DNA of 57,811 bases from positions 1 through 57,811 of the forward strand of contig JAYFQU010000036.1 in the NCBI GenBank assembly GCA_034926785.1, written 5' to 3'. Below the pieces are notes generated by a model. The model was not told where the DNA came from. It worked only from the letters and a program-made list of their open reading frames with translations, and ran no database searches. Below are positions 50,727 through 57,811 of this stretch, piece by piece. Each line of letters opens with the position of its first letter. The stretch's first letter is position 1. The DNA is from UBA7703 sp034926785 (GTDB lineage Bacteria; Bacillota; Clostridia; Christensenellales; CAG-138). The position numbers were made by a program, and so were the translations under genes.

Positions 50727-51877
50727 ATCGCATCGTAGAATCCTTCCGCAAGTTCCGCAGGCAGCCCGCCTTCACGGGATTCATTCTCTTTATCAGCGTC
50801 GTAGTGCTCAATGTCATCATGCAGGGGGTTTCCACCTGCAAGACCGGCGGCTTTACGTTTCAGAACTTCTTTGCGTTCTTCAGCCCGGTGAGCCTGAATA
50901 CGATCATCATGACGAACATGCCGTTTATCCTCGTCACCATCGGTCAGGCAATCCTCCTGATCGTCGGTCAGATGGATATTTCCATCGGCGTGCAGATTGC
51001 TATGGTAAACGTCATCTGCATCATGGTCCCGCAGGAGCTCGGCGCACCGGTTTGGGTTGGCTGGGTGGTTGCGATTGTAGCCTCCATCCTGATCTCCGCC
51101 ATCGCCGGCTTTGCCTGCTCCGTGTTGCGCCTCCCGGCGCTGCTCGCGAGCTATGCGCTGACCTATGCCATCAAGGGCATCAACATCCTGATCATGCCGA
51201 CGGCGCAGGGATCCGTACCAAAGGCATTCTGGAAACCGTACCAGTCCACCGTGTTCAAGCTTTTTGACAAGGATTGGGTGAAGAGCCTCGGCGAGGGCGC
51301 ACAAAAACTGCTCGGCATTCTCAACTATATCCCTGTCGCAGTGTTTGTGCTCATCGCCGTGCTCATCTCCTGGAGAATCATCTCCAGAACCCGTTTCGGC
51401 AAACACATCTATGCGGTTGGTTCCAATCCCAGAAACGCATTTGCCGCGGCCATCAGCCCCGTTGGCACGCAGATGAAGGCGTTTCTCATCAAGGGCATCT
51501 ACACCGGCATCGCAGGCATCTGCCTCACGTTGATGACCGCCTCCGGCAATCCGCTGCAGTGCGAAGACTACGGCATCCGCTCCCTCTCCGCCGCTATTAT
51601 CGGCGGCATGGGCTGGGGCGGCTGGGGTTCGGTCGCCTGCGGTGTGTTCGGCAGCGGCTTCCTGGTACTGATTCAAAATACCGTATACTATTTCTTTACG
51701 CTGCTGAGCAAGATCTTCAGCGGGTTTGCGGTCTCCTCCTATTGGCAAAACCTCGTGTCGGATCTGATCATCTTTGGCGGCCTGCTCATGACGATCGTCA
51801 CTGCCAAGGCGCAGCGCGAGACGCTCAAGCAAGGCCTCAAGCAGCAGTTCAAGAGAGGTGAATCCTATGGCAAGTAA
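50723..51877 (+). CDS. Sugar ABC transporter permease (second importer, first permease)
   Basis: 384 aa, BPD_transp_2 family. Motifs are LLIVGQMDISIGVQIAMVNV and SLSAAIIGGMGWGGWGS. It is longer than usual because of an extra loop of about 60 residues (STVFKLFDKDWVKSLGEGAQ region) before the RISRTRFGKHIYAVGSNP segment. Translationally coupled to the ATPase, and its end overlaps the next permease gene. Confidence 0.9.
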   Translation: MNRIVESFRKFRRQPAFTGFILFISVVVLNVIMQGVSTCKTGGFTFQNFFAFFSPVSLNTIIMTNMPFILVTIGQAILLIVGQMDISIGVQIAMVNVICIMVPQELGAPVWVGWVVAIVASILISAIAGFACSVLRLPALLASYALTYAIKGINILIMPTAQGSVPKAFWKPYQSTVFKLFDKDWVKSLGEGAQKLLGILNYIPVAVFVLIAVLISWRIISRTRFGKHIYAVGSNPRNAFAAAISPVGTQMKAFLIKGIYTGIAGICLTLMTASGNPLQCEDYGIRSLSAAIIGGMGWGGWGSVACGVFGSGFLVLIQNTVYYFFTLLSKIFSGFAVSSYWQNLVSDLIIFGGLLMTIVTAKAQRETLKQGLKQQFKRGESYGK

Positions 51878-52865
51878 AGAGCTTCATGTCCAGGGGGAAC
51901 AGCGCGATTTCACGGCCCGCCTGAATCTGTTCGTTCAGAGCAATCCCGCGCTGATGTCCGTCGTCATCGCTGTAATTCTCTTGGTCGCAACGTTTATCAT
52001 CAACCCCGCCGGATTCAATCTGGTTGCCGTCGGCAACATTCTGCTGCTGACCATCCTCTTGAGCATCGCCTCCGCAGGGCAGACCATCGTGCTCATCGGC
52101 GGCGGTATGGACTTCGGCGTCGGCGCGGTCATGTCCGCAACGGCCATCCTCACAACCTATACCATGAACGGCGAGAGCGGACATTTCCTGCAGGTGTTGG
52201 TCATCGCGCTTGCCATCGGCGCGGCGGTCGGTTTCTTGAACGGCTTTTGCGCGGTCAAGATCGGCCTGCCCGCCATGATCGTTACCATGGCGATTGCGAA
52301 TATCGTCACGCGCATGCAATATGTGCTCACCCAGGGCGTGCTCTCCGGCAGCGCATCCAAGCTCTTCTCCGCGACCGTCATCTCCAAAATCGGCGGCGTG
52401 ATTCCGAGCATTGTGATGTATGCCGCAATCATCTGGCCGCTGACGTTCTTCATCCTGAATCGTTCGCGCTTTGGCAAGCAGCTCTACCTTGTCGGCAACA
52501 ATCCCGTCGCCGCACGCCTGAGCGGCGTCAAGGTCAACAAAATCAAGATCATCTCCTATGTCATGAGCGGCATGCTGGCCGCATTCGCGGGCATGCTGGG
52601 CGCCGCCTATATGTCCACCGCCCGCTGCCAGATCTTTGACGACTATGCATACGATTCGTTGATTGCCGTCATCATCGGCGGCACGGCGTTCTCCGGCGGC
52701 ATCGGCTCCTACGAGGGCAGTATCGCGGGTTCGCTGGTCATGATTCTGCTAAGCAATCTGCTTACCACGTTGCAGCTCACCCCGCCGATTCGAAACGTCA
52801 CGCAGGGCATCATCATGATTCTGCTTCTGATGCTCTACAACCGCTCGAAATCGGTTCGTCAGTAA
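51867..52865 (+). CDS. Sugar ABC transporter permease (second importer, second permease)
   Basis: 332 aa from the ATG at 51867, which overlaps the previous gene by 11 nt and has GAGAGG upstream; a GTG three codons earlier is the alternative. BPD_transp_2 motifs VLIGGGMDFGVGAVMSATAI and SLIAVIIGGTAFSGGIGSYEG. It completes the importer. A terminator follows. Confidence 0.9.
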   Translation: MASKELHVQGEQRDFTARLNLFVQSNPALMSVVIAVILLVATFIINPAGFNLVAVGNILLLTILLSIASAGQTIVLIGGGMDFGVGAVMSATAILTTYTMNGESGHFLQVLVIALAIGAAVGFLNGFCAVKIGLPAMIVTMAIANIVTRMQYVLTQGVLSGSASKLFSATVISKIGGVIPSIVMYAAIIWPLTFFILNRSRFGKQLYLVGNNPVAARLSGVKVNKIKIISYVMSGMLAAFAGMLGAAYMSTARCQIFDDYAYDSLIAVIIGGTAFSGGIGSYEGSIAGSLVMILLSNLLTTLQLTPPIRNVTQGIIMILLLMLYNRSKSVRQ

Positions 52866-52899
52866 GCAATCACTGTCGGTTCTTCGAATCACTCATCCG

Positions 52900-52932
52900 C
52901 GAAGGCTCGGAGCAACCCGAGCCTTCGTTTTT
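52900..52932 (+). terminator. Terminator of the second sugar importer operon
   Basis: CGAAGGCTCGG pairs with CCGAGCCTTCG, then five T residues. Confidence 0.9.
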
Positions 52933-52994
52933 CAAAACAACCGGTGCGCTTGTTTTCCCTATGGCGCATGGACTCGAAAGGACAGAAACCCTCT

Positions 52995-54206
52995 ATGGAA
53001 GTAACCCCGACCCTCGCGCGGCAAACGCGCGCAACAGGCGCGCTGACCTCCGGCATCGTCCTCCTGATTGCCATGTTTGGCCTGACCAACAGCTTCCAAA
53101 GCGTCGTCATGAACCGCGTAGTAGACGCCTACCATCTCTCCGGCGGCACCCAGGGCATCATGAGCAGTATGATCAACATCGGCAGCATATTGGCGTTTCT
53201 CGCGGCGCCGCTGCTGCAAGGACGCATCAAGAAGACCACCATGCTCCTCGCGGCCTGTGTGCTTATGGCGGTCTCGTTCTTCCTGCTCGGCACCAACAGC
53301 CTCTTTGCGAGCATGATGCTCGCCAGTGTCCTGACCGGCATCGGTTTTGGCTGGATCGACACCAACTGCAACGCCGTCATGGTGGATCTGCATGAAAAGG
53401 ACAGCTCGTCCTATCTTGGTCTGCTGCACGGCGGATTCGGCGTCGGCGGCTTGATCGCGCCGATCTTGATCACCGCTTTGCTCACCGTTATCTCCTGGCA
53501 GCGGGTGAGTCTGATCATGGGCGCAATCGTCATCGCCGCCGGGCTGATCTTTTTGCTGCTGCTTTCGTTTTCGGCGAGGCGTTCCCCGTCCGCCGCTCCT
53601 GAAAAGCCCCTGACCCGGGCCGCCATCCGCGAGTTTCTTTTTCATCGGAAAAATGTGCTGATGCTGATTGCAGGCATGCTCTATGCAATCACCCAATCCG
53701 GCCTGTTGATCTGGCTGGTGCGGTACATGACACTGCGATACAATGCCGAGTCGCTCGGCGCAGCGGCGCTCTCCATCTTCTGGGTCTGCGCGACGCTGAG
53801 CCGCTTCTTTGCGCCGCGTCTGCCGATTCGGCCGCTCAAGCTGTTTCTCTATGGCACGCTGCTCTCCTGCGTGTTTCAAACTATCGGCGTGCTCTCCGGC
53901 AGCCCCGTTGTCATGTGCGTCATGGTCGGCATTATCGGGCTTGTCACGGGGCATTGCGTCCCCATGCTGATCAGCGAGATCACCGCCGCGCAGACGGGAA
54001 ACACCGCGCTTGCAACCTCTGCGACGCTGGTGACTATGTGCTTCATGCGCATTATCTTTCCCGTCCTGATGGGCATGCTCGCGGACTGGACCAGCGTCTC
54101 CGTCATGATGCTGACCCCGGCGGTCAGCGGCGCGCTCGCGGCATTGTTTGCCTTCCTGATCCTGCGCTATGAGCGCAAAAGCGCCACATTAGCACCGGCA
54201 CAGTAA
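52995..54206 (+). CDS. MFS transporter
   Basis: 403 aa with about twelve hydrophobic helices and a central cytoplasmic loop (SARRSPSAAPEKPLTRAAIREF). It resembles the sugar-type FucP/YfmO-like MFS branch; the GFGWIDTNCNAVMVDL segment of helix 4 is typical of FucP-like carriers. The ATG at 52995 is preceded by AAAGGA; the upstream GTG and ATG have no ribosome site. Likely sugar uptake or efflux, substrate unknown. Confidence 0.83.
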   Translation: MEVTPTLARQTRATGALTSGIVLLIAMFGLTNSFQSVVMNRVVDAYHLSGGTQGIMSSMINIGSILAFLAAPLLQGRIKKTTMLLAACVLMAVSFFLLGTNSLFASMMLASVLTGIGFGWIDTNCNAVMVDLHEKDSSSYLGLLHGGFGVGGLIAPILITALLTVISWQRVSLIMGAIVIAAGLIFLLLLSFSARRSPSAAPEKPLTRAAIREFLFHRKNVLMLIAGMLYAITQSGLLIWLVRYMTLRYNAESLGAAALSIFWVCATLSRFFAPRLPIRPLKLFLYGTLLSCVFQTIGVLSGSPVVMCVMVGIIGLVTGHCVPMLISEITAAQTGNTALATSATLVTMCFMRIIFPVLMGMLADWTSVSVMMLTPAVSGALAALFAFLILRYERKSATLAPAQ

Positions 54207-54240
54207 GCCATTCTCCCCAAAGGAACGCCCATAAGAATCA

Positions 54241-54276
54241 AACAAACCCATGCCGAATTTCCGGCATGGGTTTGTT
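54241..54276. terminator. Bidirectional terminator between MFS and kinase genes
   Basis: AACAAACCCATGCCG (54241-54255) and CGGCATGGGTTTGTT (54262-54276), perfect 15-bp stem, between convergent genes. Confidence 0.88.
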
Positions 54277-54319
54277 GTTGCTTCGGTGTTCGTCGAGCAG
54301 GCATTTCCAACTACTTTGG

Positions 54320-55429
54320 TTACCCTCGCAGATTGCCCTCGCCCCAGTCAAATAAAAACTGCTGCAGTTCCTGGCGGTTTGGGCTATGCGCCTGCCGAAC
54401 ATAATAGCCGGATGTCGCCGTGCCCAGCAACAGGCATTGTTCCGGCAGGAGCCCGCGCAAGAGCCCGTTGCAGAATCCGGCGTTGAAGTTATCGCCAGCG
54501 CCGGTGGTCAGCGCCGGTTTTTCGCAATAGGGCCCCTCTACGCGCGCAAACACGCCGCCTAGCACGCAGCAGGCCTCCTTAACCGGATGGATCACGACGC
54601 CGTACAGTCCCGTTGACTCGCTGATGCCGCGCGCCAGCGCTTCCAGCGAAGACGTATCCACGCCAAGCAAACCGCCGATCTGCTTCGCCTCCATAAGGTT
54701 TAACCCAAGCACCACGCGACGAAACGCCTGCATCTGCCCGATCAGCTCCAACGCCTCCAGAATATGCTCGGCGCAGCGTTTTCTCGGATCTGCAAGGTCG
54801 AAAAACGCAAACCCGCTCTGCCCTGATCCGGGCAATATTTCACGCATGAACCGTTCCCAGATTTCGCTCATATGCGGAATCATCGTCCAGTTCATAAAGG
54901 AAAGCATGTCTGCCGCGGCAACCTCCCGCGTCAGTTTTTCCCGGCCAACCCGCTCGAGCAGACGCTCGTATGTCACCTCGTTGAGCGAGGCGAGCTTGCT
55001 GATGATCAGCTTACCGTCATAGAACTCTACCGCGTCCGTATGCGCGCTGTTTGCGACGCTGACAACCTCTCTGCATACCTCGCAGAGCGGCGCAAAGACG
55101 GCCTCGACCGGCTCCCCCAGCGCGCCGACGTAGAGAACGTCGTTCCCCGTCCGCGCCATGGCGTTTGCGTAGATCGGGCCGTTGCCGCCGAGCTTGGTCT
55201 GAATCGGCACCAGTTCGATGTTGGTACTCACCCCCGCCGCCGCGGCGATTCGCTCCGCATATTCCGAAATGGTCTTGATGCGGGTATAATCGTTTGCATT
55301 CTGCCGCTGATCCACCACATGAATCACCTCGTCGACAAAACCGTCGAACCCGGCAAACACGCGATAGTAAGCGGGCTGGTCCAGCAGATTGCCCAACGAG
55401 CGGCATTGTTCCTGTTTGCTGACTAACAT
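54320..55429 (-). CDS. PfkB-family carbohydrate kinase
   Basis: 369 aa, longer than typical ribokinases (about 300). The N-terminal glycine-rich sugar site includes KLGGNGPIYANAMARTGNDV. The C-terminal signature TTGAGDNFNAGFCNGLL holds the catalytic Asp and anion hole. Extra sequence around SFMNWTMIPHMSEIWERF is specific to its branch. The ATG at 55429 follows GAGGTG; the GTG at 55438 is an alternative. Third gene of the DeoR-DeoC-kinase operon; it may supply the aldolase with its sugar phosphate. Confidence 0.84.
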   Translation of the reverse strand: MLVSKQEQCRSLGNLLDQPAYYRVFAGFDGFVDEVIHVVDQRQNANDYTRIKTISEYAERIAAAAGVSTNIELVPIQTKLGGNGPIYANAMARTGNDVLYVGALGEPVEAVFAPLCEVCREVVSVANSAHTDAVEFYDGKLIISKLASLNEVTYERLLERVGREKLTREVAAADMLSFMNWTMIPHMSEIWERFMREILPGSGQSGFAFFDLADPRKRCAEHILEALELIGQMQAFRRVVLGLNLMEAKQIGGLLGVDTSSLEALARGISESTGLYGVVIHPVKEACCVLGGVFARVEGPYCEKPALTTGAGDNFNAGFCNGLLRGLLPEQCLLLGTATSGYYVRQAHSPNRQELQQFLFDWGEGNLRG

Positions 55430-55484
55430 ACGCGGCACCTCAAAATCCAGATTTAGCGTCTACGGGATGCTCGGCATTGGCGGA

Positions 55485-56225
55485 TTATTGACCCGCCTTC
55501 TCCGCGCGCATCTCGTCGATCGTCCGGTTCAGTACAACGGGGGTGGATTTATATCCAATGCCCATACGATCGATGCCGAGATCAATCAGTTCGAAGAACC
55601 GCTCCCGCGTGCGGATGCCGCCGGAGCCTTTGACCTTACAGCGGCCCTCTGCCACCTCCATCATCGCGCGGATCACCTCCGGCGTCGCGCCTTCGCTCTT
55701 TTCACCAATGAAAAAGCCCGTGGATGTCTTCACAAAATCCGCGCCCGCCGCAACGGCGGCCTTGGTTGCGCACCGAATCTGGTCCATGGTGAGCGCGTCG
55801 GTTTCGAAGATGACCTTGAGCATCGTGCCGTGCTTATGGCAAACCTCTGCAACCGCGCGGATATCCTGTTCGACCTCAGTCCACATGCCACTCCGAATCC
55901 AACCGTAGTTCGCGACGATATCCAGGTCCTGAATATCCCCGTCCTTACAAATCTCCTCCGCCTGCATCACCTTAGAGGCGGTCGTGCTCAGGCCAAACGG
56001 AAAATCGCAGACCACGCAGATGCCCGTCTTCGTTCCCTTGCAGAGTTTCCTCGCGATGGGAAGCGAAGCGGGATTGATGCATACGGTTGCGCAGCCGAAA
56101 TCAATGCCTTCCTGGATATACTTTATGATGTCATCCTGCGTAAACTCAGGCTTGAGCACCGACTGGTCGATATAGGCGGCGAGTTCCGCGGTTGTCATTT
56201 CCGCAGCTTTTTTGGTTGGTTTCAT
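55485..56225 (-). CDS. deoC: Deoxyribose-phosphate aldolase family protein
   Basis: 246 aa, class I aldolase of the DeoC fold. The catalytic lysines are in MLKVIFETDAL and the Schiff-base motif FVKTSTGF; VKGSGGIRTRE is the phosphate loop. In classical DeoC, deoxyribose-5-P yields acetaldehyde and glyceraldehyde-3-P. Beside a PfkB kinase the real substrate may be another deoxy or keto sugar phosphate. No clear ribosome site precedes the ATG, and an upstream in-frame stop rules out extension. Confidence 0.88.
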   Translation of the reverse strand: MKPTKKAAEMTTAELAAYIDQSVLKPEFTQDDIIKYIQEGIDFGCATVCINPASLPIARKLCKGTKTGICVVCDFPFGLSTTASKVMQAEEICKDGDIQDLDIVANYGWIRSGMWTEVEQDIRAVAEVCHKHGTMLKVIFETDALTMDQIRCATKAAVAAGADFVKTSTGFFIGEKSEGATPEVIRAMMEVAEGRCKVKGSGGIRTRERFFELIDLGIDRMGIGYKSTPVVLNRTIDEMRAEKAGQ

Positions 56226-56318
56226 GGTCTTGTTTCATACGGCTCGTTTCCGGCCGTACGCTCCTTTCTTGCTTCCGCTCTTGTTATTATGGAATATTTC
56301 CGCATGCAACGGTTGCTT

Positions 56319-57101
56319 TTATTGCCTCTCCGGCGAAGACTCCGCGCTGCAGATGATCACGTTTTCAGGACGCTCCATTGCTTCGGGAAACGCGTCCGTA
56401 AAGACCGCGTCAAAGGTATTGATCATTTCAAATCCGAAAAAGCCCTTTGTGTTCATTTTGGTGGAGTCAACCAACAGTAGTTTGCGATTGGCGTTTCGAA
56501 TCGCGATACGCTTAATGGATGCCGTTTCGATATCCGCCGTCGTGATGGCTCCATGCTGGATGTCCACCCCAACGCAGCCGATAAACGCATAGTCAAAGTT
56601 AAACTGACGCAGTAGATCGGACGTGATCTGCCCAACATTCATGCCGTATTTTGGATTGTAGTGCCCGCCGGCAACGATAATCTCCGCCTGTGCATCCTGC
56701 ATCTCCCTTAGATAGAGCAGGCTATGGGTAACGATCTTGATGCGCCTATGCTTGAGGTATTGAAAGAGATATCGAAAGGTCGTCCCGCCGTCTATAAATA
56801 CGCAATCCCCATCGCGGATCAGCTTCGCCGCTTCGGCGCAGAGGACGCGCTTTTTATCGTTGTTGAGAACTTCCTTCTCGTCCATATCCGGCTCAATGGC
56901 CTCGGTGAGCGTGACGCTGTCCTTGGCGCGCATCGCGCCGCCATAGACGCGAATCAGCGCGCCCGCCTTTTCCAGCTCGTCAAAGTCGCGGCGCACGGTG
57001 GATTCGGAGGCATCCAACCGCTCCGCCATCTCACGGAGCGTTAAAACGCTTCTGTTTTGCAGCTCCTGTCTGATGCGCATCAGACGCTCCGAAACCAGCA
57101 T
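56319..57101 (-). CDS. DeoR/GlpR-family transcriptional regulator
   Basis: 260 aa. N-terminal winged helix with LREMAERLDASESTVRRDFDEL and a C-terminal sugar-phosphate sensor with FIDGGTTFRYLFQYL and the family end motif LLLVDSTKMNTKGFFGF. The ATG at 57101 has TTGGAGGG upstream. It is the first gene of its operon and probably represses it until a phosphorylated sugar appears. The 200 nt upstream of it to the insertion sequence show no promoter I can defend. Confidence 0.9.
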   Translation of the reverse strand: MLVSERLMRIRQELQNRSVLTLREMAERLDASESTVRRDFDELEKAGALIRVYGGAMRAKDSVTLTEAIEPDMDEKEVLNNDKKRVLCAEAAKLIRDGDCVFIDGGTTFRYLFQYLKHRRIKIVTHSLLYLREMQDAQAEIIVAGGHYNPKYGMNVGQITSDLLRQFNFDYAFIGCVGVDIQHGAITTADIETASIKRIAIRNANRKLLLVDSTKMNTKGFFGFEMINTFDAVFTDAFPEAMERPENVIICSAESSPERQ

Positions 57102-57300
57102 TTTGGCCCTCCAACAATTCACGCTTTCTATTGAACCAAGACTATTATAGCAACTCGCGCAAACTCATTCAAGCAACATCTTCCAAACTATTTCATTTTC
57201 AATCATCTATCTTCCCAAAAGAAGCGCCGCTCCGAATGAAATTTATATGTGTGCTTTGTCTTTGTGTTTTTAAGCGAAGAAACGGACGAAAGGGTTTTTT

Positions 57301-57811
57301 GGTTCTACACTATAGATTGGGGTAAGTAAAAAAAAGAAGAAGCATAACCGCTTCAAATCTTGTAGATTAAGGTTGTTCAAGCCACTACGAGAAAGGATGA
57401 AGGTTATGCTTCAAACACATCTTATCGCAGAATTACTTGGTATGGAAGCCTTTGATTTTGAAAGTGTTGAACAGGACGAAAAGAAAATCCTGTTGAACGT
57501 GCGTATGAAGCGGCGCACGCAGGAATGTCCGGCATGCCAGACACCGTGCGATCAGGTACACGACTATCGATTGCAACGTGTAAAAGACAGCCCGATTCAA
57601 GGAAAAGCCGTGATCTGGCAGTATCGAAAACGACGATATCGTTGCCCGTGCTGCGGGAAACGGTTCTACGAAGGGAATTATTTGTTGCCGAAGCGGCACC
57701 GAATCACCAACCGGCTGGCAGCATTGGGGATCGATCAATTACGGAAGAAACAATCCCGAAAGGAGATCGCAGTCACGCTCGGCGTTTCCGAATCTTCCAT
57801 TGTGCGATGGA
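57301..57811 (+). mobile_element. ISL3-family insertion sequence, left part (cut by window edge)
   Basis: The likely left terminal repeat begins near GGTTCTACACTATAGATTGG (57301-57320), in the style of ISL3 ends, followed by an A-rich stretch and the transposase gene. The right end and target duplication lie outside the window. Confidence 0.65.
57406..57811 (+). CDS. ISL3-family transposase, N-terminal part
   Basis: About 135 residues visible, beginning MLQTHLIAELLGMEAFDFES with GAAAGGA upstream. The N-terminal zinc-binding region has ECPACQTPCDQVHDYR and RYRCPCCGKRFYEGN, with LRKKQSRKEIAVTLGVSESS as a helix-turn-helix. This is the ISL3 (DDE) layout; the catalytic domain is beyond the window. 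The reading frame is intact as far as it can be seen. Confidence 0.85.
   Translation, partial: MLQTHLIAELLGMEAFDFESVEQDEKKILLNVRMKRRTQECPACQTPCDQVHDYRLQRVKDSPIQGKAVIWQYRKRRYRCPCCGKRFYEGNYLLPKRHRITNRLAALGIDQLRKKQSRKEIAVTLGVSESSIVRW

Overview
The window looks like chromosomal DNA of a GC-rich Bacillota, most likely a Clostridia-type fermenter or acetogen. The grounds are Gram-positive style lipoprotein signals, strong AGGAGG-type ribosome binding sites, many ATGA stop/start overlaps, and several sugar ABC systems with MKKL-type lipoprotein binding proteins. No ribosomal or other taxonomic marker is present, so the genus is not claimed.

Layout. (1) 1-10769: a complete L-rhamnose locus. A minus-strand run encodes mutarotase (rhaM), isomerase (rhaA), an ABC importer (ATPase, two permeases, lipoprotein), a class II rhamnulose-1-P-type aldolase, rhamnulokinase (rhaB) and a short-chain dehydrogenase cut by the window edge. 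A divergent AraC-family regulator faces it across an AT-rich intergenic region with three TTGTTGC boxes. A 350-nt hairpin-rich insert lies between the binding protein and aldolase genes, and part of it recurs near 19.05 kb. (2) 10886-11824: cysteine synthase. (3) 12155-18962: a copper locus with an HMA-SafE-cupredoxin fusion, a two-HMA copper P-type ATPase, a lipoprotein and a response regulator/sensor kinase pair.

(4) 19117-31481: a corrinoid methyl-transfer island and the most notable part of the window. Eight minus-strand genes encode, in order of transcription, a UroD-family protein fused to a thioredoxin-like domain, a CobW-type GTPase, a DUF2284 cysteine-cluster protein, a reductive activator of corrinoid proteins, a radical SAM protein with unusual cysteine spacing, a PocR-AraC regulator, a methanol:corrinoid methyltransferase (MtaB, zinc ligands conserved) and its corrinoid protein (MtaC). 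A second corrinoid protein and an old-yellow-enzyme/iron-sulfur oxidoreductase lie on the plus strand across a shared promoter region carrying a 20-bp-period direct repeat.

(5) 31832-47413: sugar-catabolic genes of unknown substrate. They include four Gfo/Idh/MocA oxidoreductases, three TIM-barrel sugar isomerases/epimerases, a second UroD-family protein, a NagB-type deaminase and a ROK kinase, interrupted by a Gld-type ABC exporter set with a DUF4340 protein. (6) 47861-57101: a second sugar ABC importer, an MFS transporter, and a DeoR regulator / DeoC aldolase / PfkB kinase operon. (7) The right edge enters an ISL3-family insertion sequence.

Reading across the regions, rhamnose and methanol both come from pectin (rhamnogalacturonan and methyl esters), so rha genes beside an MtaBC system would suit a pectin-using methylotrophic fermenter. 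This is an inference from gene content. No CODH/acetyl-CoA synthase, pectinase or methyl-THF gene is visible here.
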